NCBI GenBank assembly: GCA_031273445.1
Contig: JAISRV010000408.1
Span: 1-7,219 of the forward strand
DNA: 7,219 nucleotides
Direction: 5' to 3'
Source: Candidatus Adiutrix sp.
GTDB taxonomy: Bacteria > Desulfobacterota > Desulfarculia > Adiutricales > Adiutricaceae
Shown: positions 1 through 6,999 of the stretch, piece by piece
Position numbering within the stretch: position 1 is the stretch's first letter
How the letters are laid out: each line of letters opens with the position of its first letter
Made by a program: the position numbers and the translations under genes
The notes under the pieces: generated by a model
Database searches by the model: none
What the model saw: only the letters and a program-made list of their open reading frames with translations
What the model was told of the DNA's origin: nothing

Positions 1-1
1 A

Positions 2-2170
2 CCTAAAATCATCGCGGCCGCGGCGCTTGCGGCCGTGGTCGTATTGGCGGCGGTCGCGGGCCGGCCGTATTTTTTCGGGACGCCGCCGCCTCAAAATCAT
101 CTTGAGACCCCTGAAAAAAGCTCCGCGGGGCGGCCGCCTCAGGCTGAGCCGCCGCCAGGCCGGGCGGGCTCGTTTGAAGAAAGTTTTTTCGGCCTGCTGG
201 CCCTTCTGGAGCCGGTCATACGCGCCGAAAGCCCCCATGAGGCATTGAGCGGGGAAACGCTGGCCCTCCTGACCGCCATGAAAGACGAGGCCCCCTATCG
301 GCAGACGCCGGCGCTGCGTGACCTTTCGGACGGGGCCGCGGCTTTTTTGAGCGGCCGCCTCAAGGAAGCCGAACGTCTTTTCCAAGCCGCCGCCGCCGTC
401 CGGCCGGAAGAGGGGCGTCTGGTTTCTTTTCAGGCGGCCGCGAGTCTGCGCCTGGGCAATACCGCCCTGGCTGAAGAGCTGTATCTGCAGGCTCTAACCC
501 TGAAGAGCCGCCAACAGGCCGCCCCCCTCAGTTTAAGCGTCGATCAGCTTGGGCGGGCTCTCTGCCTCTTCCTCCTCGGCCGCCCCGATGAAGCCGCGCC
601 GCTGGCCCAGGCGGCCTGGCGGACGCGTCATGATCTTTTAGGCGCGGACGATCCTCAGACTGTGTCCGCCGTCAATCGGCTGGGCGCCGTTTTGCTGGCC
701 CTGCGGCGCAACGACGAGGCCGGGGCTCTGCTCAGAGCGGCATATCTCAAGGCCCGGCATAATGAAAAAGTGGGGGACGCCCTGTTGGAGGAAACGCGCC
801 TGTTGCTGACCGCCCTTGAAGCTCAAGGCGGGAACGCGGAAGAGTTCGGGGTTTCCGGCCTCCCGCCGGCGGCGGACGGCGAGGAGGAGGAGGAGGAGGG
901 CGCGTCGACGGGAGAGGGGCAAACGGCGGGCGGGCGGGCGATCCTTCCTTCGCCGCCTCCGGCCGCCGCCGAAGAATTGGCGGCCTGGGAAGATATGGCC
1001 GACAGGCTGGCCGAGGGCGGGAGCCCCCTGGCGGCCGACTTGCTGACAAAAATTATTGTTGAACGGCATCGCCTTATATCGGGAGACCTTTATCAGGCCG
1101 ACCTCTTGCCTTACCATCTGAAGTTGGTTCGGGCCAATCTGGCCGCCGGCTTCCCAGCCCGGGCCGAAGAGGAACTGCGCCCCCTTCTGGGCCTGGAGTC
1201 GGCCGACTTTGTGGAGCTTTCGTCTCTGATGGCCGCCATTGAGGAGGCCGGCGGGCGCTACCGGGAAGCGGAGGAACACTGGCAGGCGGCGGCCGACCAG
1301 GCCGACCAGGCCCTGGTCGACCAAAAGCGCGACCCCGAGCCGGAACTGGTGCGCCGCAGCTTTGATCTGCACCTGCGCCTGGCTGAAAATTTAATCAGCC
1401 AGGGCCGGGCGCCGGAAGAGGCGGAAATAGAATTGCTGGGGGCCTTGCGGCGTCTCAAGGCCGTGCAGCCGGATGCTTACCCTGACGCCGGCCGGGTGTA
1501 TCTGCGCCTGGCGCGTCTGCTGAAAGGAATCGGGCGGACCAAAGACAGCGCCGTTTTTTACCGCAAGGCCCAGAAGCTGGCGGAGTCGCTTTTGAAGAAG
1601 AACCCGGAAGGCGAGACCCGGGAGCTTCTGGAAGGCATTCTGCAAGCGGTCAGGGCGGAGGGCGCGCCCGCCTCGAAAAAAGGCAAGGAGCCCGCAACGG
1701 TTCCGCCGGAACCGGCGGAGAGGCCTTCCGTAAGCGCGGATTTTTTACGCCTGGAACTGGCGGCCCTGGGCTGCCTGAACCGGCTGGATGAATTTCAGGC
1801 GCGGCTGGAGCCGGCTTTAAGGGAGGCGGAGCGCCTTTTTGGGCCGGCCAGCCCGACCTACATGCGCTACTACAGCCTGAGATTGAAATGGCTGGAGGAA
1901 GCCGGCCGGGTGGATGAGCTCACCGAGGAACTGACTGCCCAAGCCCAAAAGCCTCCCGGGCTTAACGAACGGGAGCGGAACCTGAACCGGGCCAGCGCCT
2001 TGAGCTATGCGGCCAGGGTCAATGAAAAATTCGGCCGCCCCGCGGCCGCCGTCGCGCTGTATTCCCAGGCGCTGGAATGCCTGAGCGACTCGCGGGAGGC
2101 GGCGTCGGGGCGCCGGGCGGCGCTGGAGCGGGCCCTGGCCCGCCTTCAGGCGGAGGCCGGGCCAAGATGA
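2..2170 (+). CDS. TPR-repeat protein with N-terminal membrane anchor, 5'-truncated by window edge
   Basis: A long open frame runs from the first complete codon (base 2) to TGA at 2168-2170, 722 residues visible. No stop precedes the GTG at 35, and the residues before it (KIIAAAALAAVVV and on to about residue 20) form a hydrophobic segment, so the gene almost certainly starts just outside the window. That segment looks like a signal anchor or signal peptide; no lipobox cysteine is visible. A Pro-rich linker follows (about residues 28-52). Helical, Ala/Leu-rich TPR-like repeats with the usual G-x-x-x-E-A pattern follow at roughly residues 110-170, 183-250, 454-530, 580-610 and 665-695. They are separated by low-complexity linkers at about 287-325 (including six consecutive GAG codons, 881-898) and 553-578. 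TPR arrays scaffold protein-protein contacts; the rest of the chain probably faces the periplasm or cell surface. The specific role is unknown. It is convergent with hcp, with a 67-base gap. Confidence 0.8.
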   Translation, partial: PKIIAAAALAAVVVLAAVAGRPYFFGTPPPQNHLETPEKSSAGRPPQAEPPPGRAGSFEESFFGLLALLEPVIRAESPHEALSGETLALLTAMKDEAPYRQTPALRDLSDGAAAFLSGRLKEAERLFQAAAAVRPEEGRLVSFQAAASLRLGNTALAEELYLQALTLKSRQQAAPLSLSVDQLGRALCLFLLGRPDEAAPLAQAAWRTRHDLLGADDPQTVSAVNRLGAVLLALRRNDEAGALLRAAYLKARHNEKVGDALLEETRLLLTALEAQGGNAEEFGVSGLPPAADGEEEEEEGASTGEGQTAGGRAILPSPPPAAAEELAAWEDMADRLAEGGSPLAADLLTKIIVERHRLISGDLYQADLLPYHLKLVRANLAAGFPARAEEELRPLLGLESADFVELSSLMAAIEEAGGRYREAEEHWQAAADQADQALVDQKRDPEPELVRRSFDLHLRLAENLISQGRAPEEAEIELLGALRRLKAVQPDAYPDAGRVYLRLARLLKGIGRTKDSAVFYRKAQKLAESLLKKNPEGETRELLEGILQAVRAEGAPASKKGKEPATVPPEPAERPSVSADFLRLELAALGCLNRLDEFQARLEPALREAERLFGPASPTYMRYYSLRLKWLEEAGRVDELTEELTAQAQKPPGLNERERNLNRASALSYAARVNEKFGRPAAAVALYSQALECLSDSREAASGRRAALERALARLQAEAGPR
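881..898 (+). repeat. (GAG)6 trinucleotide tract encoding polyglutamate
   Basis: Six perfect GAG triplets in the reading frame of the TPR protein give Glu6 inside a Pro/Ala/Gly-rich linker between two TPR blocks. Triplet tracts can gain or lose units without breaking the frame, so linker length may vary between strains; that is inference. Confidence 0.75.
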
Positions 2171-2237
2171 TGTTTGACGGCTGGCGAAGCTCTCGCTCAT
2201 CTCGCAATACAGGACCGCTTATAAAATATAACCCGCC
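2171..2237. other. Convergent intergenic gap without a recognisable terminator
   Basis: The 67 bases between the TPR stop and the hcp stop carry no strong GC hairpin followed by a T-run on either strand. Only short weak pairings are visible, for example GCGA with TCGC on the minus strand. Termination may be Rho-dependent or lie inside the opposing gene. Confidence 0.4.
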
Positions 2238-3803
2238 TTATCGGCCAAGGCTTTTAGCCAAATCGGCCTCCGGCGTGCTGGTTGGCGTCAGGCCGAAGTT
2301 TTCCGCCAGGTAATTCACAATATTAGGGGATACGAAAGCCGGCAGGCTCGGGCCGAGGATGATGTTCCTGACGCCGAGGCTGAGCAGCGTCAGCAATATG
2401 CAGACGGCCTTTTGCTCATACCAGGACAAGACCAAAGTCAGCGGCAAGTCGTTTACGCCGCAGCCAAAGGCTTCCGACAGCGCGAGCGCGACTTTGATCG
2501 CCGAATAAGCGTCGTTGCACTGCCCCATGTCCATAATGCGCGGCAACCCCCCGATTTCGCCGATATTCAAATCGTTGAAGCGGTATTTGCCGCAGGCCAG
2601 CGTAAGAATTACCGTGTCTTGCGGGGCTAGCTTCACAAATTCGGTGTAGTAATTGCGCCCGGGCTTCGCGCCGTCGCAACCGCCGACGAGGAAGAAATGC
2701 TTGATCGCGCCCGACTTCACCGCCTCAACGACCGTATCGGCAACGGAAAGCACTGTTCCGTGAGCAAAACCGGTCGTGACTTCAGACCCGCCGTTTATCC
2801 CCGCCATGGCGCGCGTTTCCGCAAAGCCGCCGAGTTCCAGGGCTTTTCTGATGACCGGCGAAAAGTCTTTAGCCTCGCCGATGTGCGCCGCACCGGGATA
2901 GCCGACGACCGAGGCGGCGAATATTCGGTCGCGATAGCTGTCTTTCGGCGGCGTCAGGCAGTTGGTCGTAAACAGCACCGGCGCGGGAATGCCGTCAAAT
3001 TCCCTTTGCTGGTTTTGCCAGGCCGTCCCGAAATTGCCTTTTAAATGGCCATGTTTTTTCAGTTCCGGGTAGGCGTGGGCAGGCAGCATTTCGCCATGCG
3101 TGTAAATGTTTACGCCCCGGCCCTCGGTTTGCTCTAAAAGCAACTTCAAGTCGCGCAGGTCATGGCCGCTGACGACGATGAACGGCCCTTTTTCAATGGC
3201 GAGCGGCACTGTCGTCGGGCGGGGCGTTCCGTATGTTTCAACGTTTGCCCGGTCGAGCATTTCCATGCATCTGAAATTCGCCTTCCCCGTCTCCAGGACG
3301 AGCGGCAGAAGCTCGTCCTGGCCGTAGTCGTCAGCGCCGACGGCCCGCAGCGCCGTGTGGAAAAAAGCGTTTACTTCGTCGTCTGAACGGCCTAAGGCCA
3401 AGGCGTGATGCGCATAAGCCGCGATGCCGCGAACGCCGAACAGGATCAGGGATTTGAGCGAACGCACATCCTCGTTCGCCCCCCACAGTTCCGCCATGTC
3501 ATAGTCGTCCGCGCGCCCAAATTTTTCTTTCTCCCGAATTACGCGCCCGGTCAATTCCAAAATAGCGTCGTCGTCGAAGTTCACGTTGGTGGCGGCGGCA
3601 AATAAGCCGTCAACCATCAGACGATGCGTCGCCTCCGGCACGCCTTCGCGTCCGCCCGTCGCCCGCGCCAGCCCAATCAGCGCGCCGGTCAGTTTGTCCT
3701 GCAATAAGGCCGTGCCGTCACGCTTGCCGCAGACTCCGGCTTTGCCTTGGCAACCCTGGCCGCCCGCCGTCTGCTCGCACTGATAACAGAATAAATTTGA
3801 CAT
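2238..3803 (-). CDS. hcp: Hybrid cluster protein (hydroxylamine reductase / NO-related Hcp)
   Basis: This is a complete 521-residue cytoplasmic Hcp. The family carries an N-terminal Fe-S cubane and a 4Fe-2S-2O hybrid cluster. It reduces hydroxylamine in vitro, and in E. coli it is linked to NO reduction and S-nitrosylation. Visible cubane ligands are C6-x2-C9-x8-C18-x6-C25. Hybrid-cluster ligands are all in place: H214 (SGHDL), E238 (THGEML), C282 (TTNCLT), C376 (GGCDGAK, the persulfide position), C404 (LACGKYRF), C429 (GQCND) and E463 (WYEQKAV). The intervals (24, 44, 94, 28, 25, 34) nearly match those I recall for the Desulfovibrio protein. Start ATG 3801-3803 is chosen because the cubane motif begins at residue 6 and GGAGG (3812-3816) lies 8 bases upstream; the frame is open to 3845 but that would be untranslated leader. 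No hcr reductase gene is adjacent. The gene is divergent from a CRP/FNR regulator, so nitrosative-stress control is likely. Confidence 0.97.
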   Translation of the reverse strand: MSNLFCYQCEQTAGGQGCQGKAGVCGKRDGTALLQDKLTGALIGLARATGGREGVPEATHRLMVDGLFAAATNVNFDDDAILELTGRVIREKEKFGRADDYDMAELWGANEDVRSLKSLILFGVRGIAAYAHHALALGRSDDEVNAFFHTALRAVGADDYGQDELLPLVLETGKANFRCMEMLDRANVETYGTPRPTTVPLAIEKGPFIVVSGHDLRDLKLLLEQTEGRGVNIYTHGEMLPAHAYPELKKHGHLKGNFGTAWQNQQREFDGIPAPVLFTTNCLTPPKDSYRDRIFAASVVGYPGAAHIGEAKDFSPVIRKALELGGFAETRAMAGINGGSEVTTGFAHGTVLSVADTVVEAVKSGAIKHFFLVGGCDGAKPGRNYYTEFVKLAPQDTVILTLACGKYRFNDLNIGEIGGLPRIMDMGQCNDAYSAIKVALALSEAFGCGVNDLPLTLVLSWYEQKAVCILLTLLSLGVRNIILGPSLPAFVSPNIVNYLAENFGLTPTSTPEADLAKSLGR

Positions 3804-3811
3804 TTGACTTA

Positions 3812-3816
3812 CCTCC
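3812..3816 (-). promoter_or_regulatory. Ribosome binding site of hcp
   Basis: On the minus strand GGAGG (within TGGAGGT) lies 8 bases before ATG 3803-3801. It decides the start in favour of MSNLF over the longer in-frame ATG at 3845, which has no comparable site. Confidence 0.85.
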
Positions 3817-3862
3817 AGTTTAGATGCCCGATCAGAATTTCCCAAATATTTTCATTGTCTCC

Positions 3863-3891
3863 TTGCCTTTGCCCTTGGAGTATATTATATT
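3863..3891 (+). promoter_or_regulatory. Candidate sigma70 promoter of the CRP/FNR regulator
   Basis: TTGCCT (3863-3868), a 17-base spacer, then TATATT (3886-3891). The spacing is ideal, and four of six -35 and five of six -10 bases fit the consensus. The predicted transcription start is near 3898, only a few bases before the TTG start at 3901, so the transcript would be nearly leaderless if that start is right. It overlaps the divergent hcp promoter elements. Confidence 0.5.
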
Positions 3892-3912
3892 GGGCAAGAG
3901 TTGTCGGTTGTA
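3879..3912 (-). promoter_or_regulatory. Candidate hcp promoter with overlapping -10 boxes
   Basis: On the minus strand a perfect TATAAT (3889-3884) overlaps TATACT (3884-3879). The -35 position for the first box, 17 bases upstream, reads TACAAC (3912-3907), a weak match, as expected for an activator-dependent promoter. It coincides with one half of the GTTG-N6-CAAC palindrome. The predicted 5' leader of hcp is about 70 bases. Confidence 0.5.
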
Positions 3913-4611
3913 TTTCCAACGAAGAAAGATGGCGAGGGAAAAATTTTTTCGCTCTTGAAAACATGCCCGCTATTCGCGGGCATAGAAGCCGGCGACTTGT
4001 CGGCCTTGCTTGCCTGCCTGTCCGCGGTTCAGCGCGGCTTTGAGAAAGGCGAGCCTGTTTTTTCAGCGGGCGATGACGCGGCGCCTGTGGGAGTGGTTCT
4101 TGCCGGCGGCGTTAATGTCATGCAGGAGGATTACTGGGGGAACAGGATGATTTTGGCGCACATTGAACCGGGCGGCCTGTTTGGAGAGGCTTTTTCCTGC
4201 GCGGGCGCAGGCGAACTGCCGGTCAGCGCGTCCGCCGTCGAAAAGTCGGAAATCCTTTTGATCGACTGCGGGAAGATCGTCGCGACGTGCTCCTCCGCCT
4301 GCGCCTTTCACGCCGGGATGATCCGGAATATGCTTCAAATCCTGGCGAGGAAAAACATTGCGTTAGTGGAAAAAATAGGGCATCTTTCGCGGCGCACGAC
4401 CAGGGAAAAACTTCTGTCTTACCTGTCCTCACGGGCCAAGGCGGCCGGAAGCCCCGCTTTCGACATTCCTTTCAATCGTCAGGAGCTGGCGGACTACCTT
4501 GCGGTTGATCGCAGCGCGATGTCCGCCGAACTGTCCAAAATGAGGGACGAGAACTTGCTGCGATATTCCCGCAGCCATTTTGAGTTAATGGGAGAGGAGA
4601 CGCGGCCTTGA
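3901..4611 (+). CDS. CRP/FNR-family transcriptional regulator, HcpR-like, probable regulator of hcp
   Basis: A 236-residue cytoplasmic regulator of usual CRP/FNR length. Residues 24-120 look like the cNMP-binding beta-roll fold (PLFAGIEAGDL start, turn GGLFGEAF at 91-98). Residues 136-165 form the dimer helix, and 188-227 the winged HTH (IPFNRQELADYLAVDRSAM, recognition helix about 202-214). Cysteines at 22, 39, 100, 123, 130 and 134 include a CSSAC pair just before the dimer helix; the FNR N-terminal Cys cluster is absent. The start is uncertain. TTG 3901 keeps the N-terminal helix, but its only SD-like sequence, GGAG at 3877-3880, is 20 bases away and better spaced for a rare ATT at 3889. 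A TTG at 3955 would cut into the domain. Divergence from hcp suggests an NO or redox sensor controlling hcp, as for HcpR; the effector is not visible. CRP/FNR membership is sure, HcpR role is inferred. Confidence 0.88.
   Translation: MSVVFPTKKDGEGKIFSLLKTCPLFAGIEAGDLSALLACLSAVQRGFEKGEPVFSAGDDAAPVGVVLAGGVNVMQEDYWGNRMILAHIEPGGLFGEAFSCAGAGELPVSASAVEKSEILLIDCGKIVATCSSACAFHAGMIRNMLQILARKNIALVEKIGHLSRRTTREKLLSYLSSRAKAAGSPAFDIPFNRQELADYLAVDRSAMSAELSKMRDENLLRYSRSHFELMGEETRP
3907..3920. promoter_or_regulatory. Candidate CRP/FNR-type operator, GTTG-N6-CAAC
   Basis: GTTG (3907-3910) and CAAC (3917-3920) form a 4-base inverted repeat with a 6-base spacer, the half-site geometry of CRP-family sites. Its centre lies about 41.5 bases upstream of the start predicted from the TATACT box of hcp, the classic class II activator position, or about 36.5 from the TATAAT box. 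It lies just downstream of the regulator's own predicted start, so binding could also repress the regulator. Four-base arms are short enough to occur by chance. Confidence 0.35.
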
Positions 4612-4615
4612 GCCT

Positions 4616-4630
4616 GCGGGCGAAGCCCGC
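4616..4630 (+). other. Short GC hairpin after the regulator gene
   Basis: GCGGGC (4616-4621), loop GAA, GCCCGC (4625-4630) begins five bases after the regulator stop. There is no T-run behind it, so it is not a canonical intrinsic terminator; it could protect the 3' end or be a Rho-independent remnant. Confidence 0.4.
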
Positions 4631-4650
4631 CCAGATGCGGAATAGAGCAC

Positions 4651-4678
4651 GTCGGCAAGTCCCATTTTAGGTCAGCGG
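4651..4678 (+). repeat. Intergenic repeat copy 1 (GTCGG-N8-ATTTTAGGTCA-GCGG)
   Basis: Contains the exact 11-mer ATTTTAGGTCA (4664-4674), preceded by GTCGG (4651-4655) and followed by GCGG. A second copy with the same three blocks lies at 5429-5457, before serS. Both are intergenic and same-strand. Function unknown. Confidence 0.5.
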
Positions 4679-4707
4679 TTTAAAAAGAGAAAATAAAAAT
4701 CGCGTTT

Positions 4708-4736
4708 TTGCTTTCCTGGCCAAATGAAACTACGCT
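4708..4736 (+). promoter_or_regulatory. Weak candidate promoter for the yciO-like gene
   Basis: TTGCTT (4708-4713), a 17-base spacer and TACGCT (4731-4736). Spacing is good but the -10 is poor, matching only the first two and last bases of the consensus. It would give a leader of about 30 bases. Confidence 0.25.
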
Positions 4737-4757
4737 GCTTTGAGCAGCATTTTAAAC
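4734..4757 (+). terminator. Weak hairpin with short T-run before the yciO-like gene
   Basis: GCTGCT (4734-4739), loop TTG, AGCAGC (4743-4748), followed by ATTTTAAAC. A six-pair stem with only four T's could be a weak terminator for the regulator transcript. It conflicts with the -10 box proposed just upstream, so at most one of the two readings is likely right. Confidence 0.3.
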
Positions 4758-4772
4758 GTTGCAAGGCGACAG

Positions 4773-5408
4773 ATGATAATCAACATAAATCCGGATAACC
4801 CGCAGAAGCGCCTGATTGAAAAGGTGGCCGAGATTCTCAAAAAAGGCGGGCTGGTCATCTACCCCACCGATACCCAATATGGCCTGGGCTGCGACCTTAG
4901 CCAGCGGAAGGCTATTGAAAAGATTTATCAGTTGAAGCAACGCAGCCGGAAGACGCCTTTCAGCTTCGTTTGCGCCGATCTCACCCATATAGCCGAATAC
5001 GCCAAGGTCTCCGACTTCGCTTACCGCACTATGCGCCGCCTGTTGCCAGGGCCGTACACCTTTATTTTAAACGCCACCAAACTGGTGCCGCAGTTGATGC
5101 TGACCAAAAGAGACGAATGCGGCATACGCGTGCCCAATCACCCCATCGCCATTGAACTGGTCAAAACCCTGGGACGGCCCATCATCAACACCTCAGCCGA
5201 CATGACGGCGGAAGATCAGGCGGCGCCCGGCGAAGACCGACTCCCCCCCGCCTTCTTCGACTCCCAATCTTTTGCCGCCATGTTCAAAACCCAGGTGGAT
5301 GTCGTCATCGACGGCGGTCCTGTCCCCTGCCGCCCGTCCACCGTCGTCTCGCTGGTCGACGACGAACCGGAAGTGCTGCGCCAAGGCCTGGGGCCCTGGC
5401 CGGCTTAA
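4773..5408 (+). CDS. yciO: YciO-type YrdC/Sua5 family protein
   Basis: A 211-residue single YrdC-like domain with no C-terminal Sua5 domain. TsaC/Sua5 enzymes make threonylcarbamoyl-AMP for the t6A modification of tRNA; YciO is a related paralogue whose own role is less clear. The N-terminal pattern INPDNPQKRLI, YPTDTQYGLGCD (30-41) and GPYTFIL (93-99) closely match E. coli YciO as I recall it. The K-x-R nucleotide motif is present (K55, R57), but the usual S-x-N is S141-A-D143. ATG 4773 is chosen because AAGG (4763-4766) lies 6 bases upstream and the protein then begins at the family's usual point; an in-frame TTG at 4740 would add 11 residues through a hairpin. The next gene, serS, follows after 100 bases on the same strand, so co-transcription is possible. 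Family is sure; YciO rather than TsaC is likely. Confidence 0.9.
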   Translation: MIININPDNPQKRLIEKVAEILKKGGLVIYPTDTQYGLGCDLSQRKAIEKIYQLKQRSRKTPFSFVCADLTHIAEYAKVSDFAYRTMRRLLPGPYTFILNATKLVPQLMLTKRDECGIRVPNHPIAIELVKTLGRPIINTSADMTAEDQAAPGEDRLPPAFFDSQSFAAMFKTQVDVVIDGGPVPCRPSTVVSLVDDEPEVLRQGLGPWPA

Positions 5409-5428
5409 AAGGCCAAGGCGCGTCGGCT

Positions 5429-5457
5429 GTCGGTGCGGTTATTTTAGGTCAAAGCGG
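5429..5457 (+). repeat. Intergenic repeat copy 2 (GTCGG-N7-ATTTTAGGTCA-AAGCGG)
   Basis: The 11-mer ATTTTAGGTCA (5441-5451) recurs here, preceded by GTCGG (5429-5433) and followed by AAGCGG. It ends about 50 bases before serS and mirrors the element at 4651-4678. Confidence 0.5.
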
Positions 5458-5487
5458 AGCCGGAATTAATCTCTGTAAATTTTTTGA

Positions 5488-6798
<1,311 letters not shown>

Positions 6799-6834
6799 CC
6801 CCAATCAAATTTTGGTTTTAATTTTCTTCCATCC

Positions 6835-6874
6835 TTCAAGGCGGGCCGTCTGCCGACCGCCGGTTGCGCTTGAA
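6835..6874 (+). other. Inverted repeat in the serS 3' untranslated region
   Basis: TTCAAG (6835-6840) is the exact reverse complement of CTTGAA (6869-6874). Nearby CG bases extend the stem past one bulged G, and GGCGG with CCGCC can pair inside. The T-poor flank makes it no terminator. It sits between serS and the real terminator. Confidence 0.4.
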
Positions 6875-6904
6875 ACAAACAAAAAACATGTCCTGAACAA
6901 GCTG

Positions 6905-6936
6905 AAAAGCGCCCCCGGCGGGCGCTTTTTTCTTTT
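6905..6936 (+). terminator. Strong intrinsic terminator after serS
   Basis: AAAAGCGCCC (6905-6914), five-base loop CCGGC, GGGCGCTTTT (6920-6929): ten pairs, running into TTCTTTT. This is a canonical Rho-independent terminator closing the transcript that includes serS and separating it from the panB promoter seven bases downstream. Confidence 0.93.
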
Positions 6937-6942
6937 CATGGG

Positions 6943-6971
6943 TTGACGGGACGGCGCAAAAGATGTATAGT
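6943..6971 (+). promoter_or_regulatory. Sigma70-type promoter of panB
   Basis: TTGACG (6943-6948), exactly 17 bases, then TATAGT (6966-6971): five of six matches in each box. The predicted start is near 6978, giving a leader of about 95 bases. It is the best promoter in the window and lies directly behind the serS terminator. Confidence 0.85.
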
Positions 6972-6991
6972 GCGGATCATAACGTATAGTG
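6965..6991 (+). repeat. Direct repeat GTATAGTG spanning the panB -10 and start region
   Basis: GTATAGTG occurs at 6965-6972 and again at 6984-6991, 19 bases apart. The first copy contains the -10 box. The second resembles a further -10 but has no -35 at the right distance, so it may be chance or a binding site. Confidence 0.4.
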
Positions 6992-6999
6992 AAGTATGT

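Noticed and set aside
35..37. GTG as start of the TPR protein
   Set aside because: The frame is open upstream to the window edge and the GTG lies in the middle of the hydrophobic anchor, so the real start is outside the window.
638..1372. Long open frame on the minus strand inside the TPR gene (244 codons)
   Set aside because: Arg/Gly/Pro-rich product typical of the antisense frame of GC-rich DNA, no recognisable domain and no ribosome site; the sense frame has TPR patterns throughout.
3804..3845. N-terminal extension of hcp from ATG 3845
   Set aside because: It adds 14 unconserved residues across the ribosome binding site; ATG 3803 has GGAGG at ideal spacing and the cubane motif at residue 6.
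3929..3931. ATG just after a purine-rich site (GAAGAAAG) near the regulator start
   Set aside because: It is out of frame with the regulator, so it can only be its start if there is a frameshift in the sequence; the domain alignment gives no sign of one.
4691..4717. A-rich/T-rich stretch AAAAATCGCGTTTTT as a terminator
   Set aside because: The arms are only A-T pairs, the centre does not pair symmetrically and there is no GC stem, so it would not stop polymerase.
4740..4772. TTG 4740 as the start of the yciO-like gene
   Set aside because: The 11 added residues precede the usual family start and are read through a hairpin; ATG 4773 has AAGG at 6 bases.
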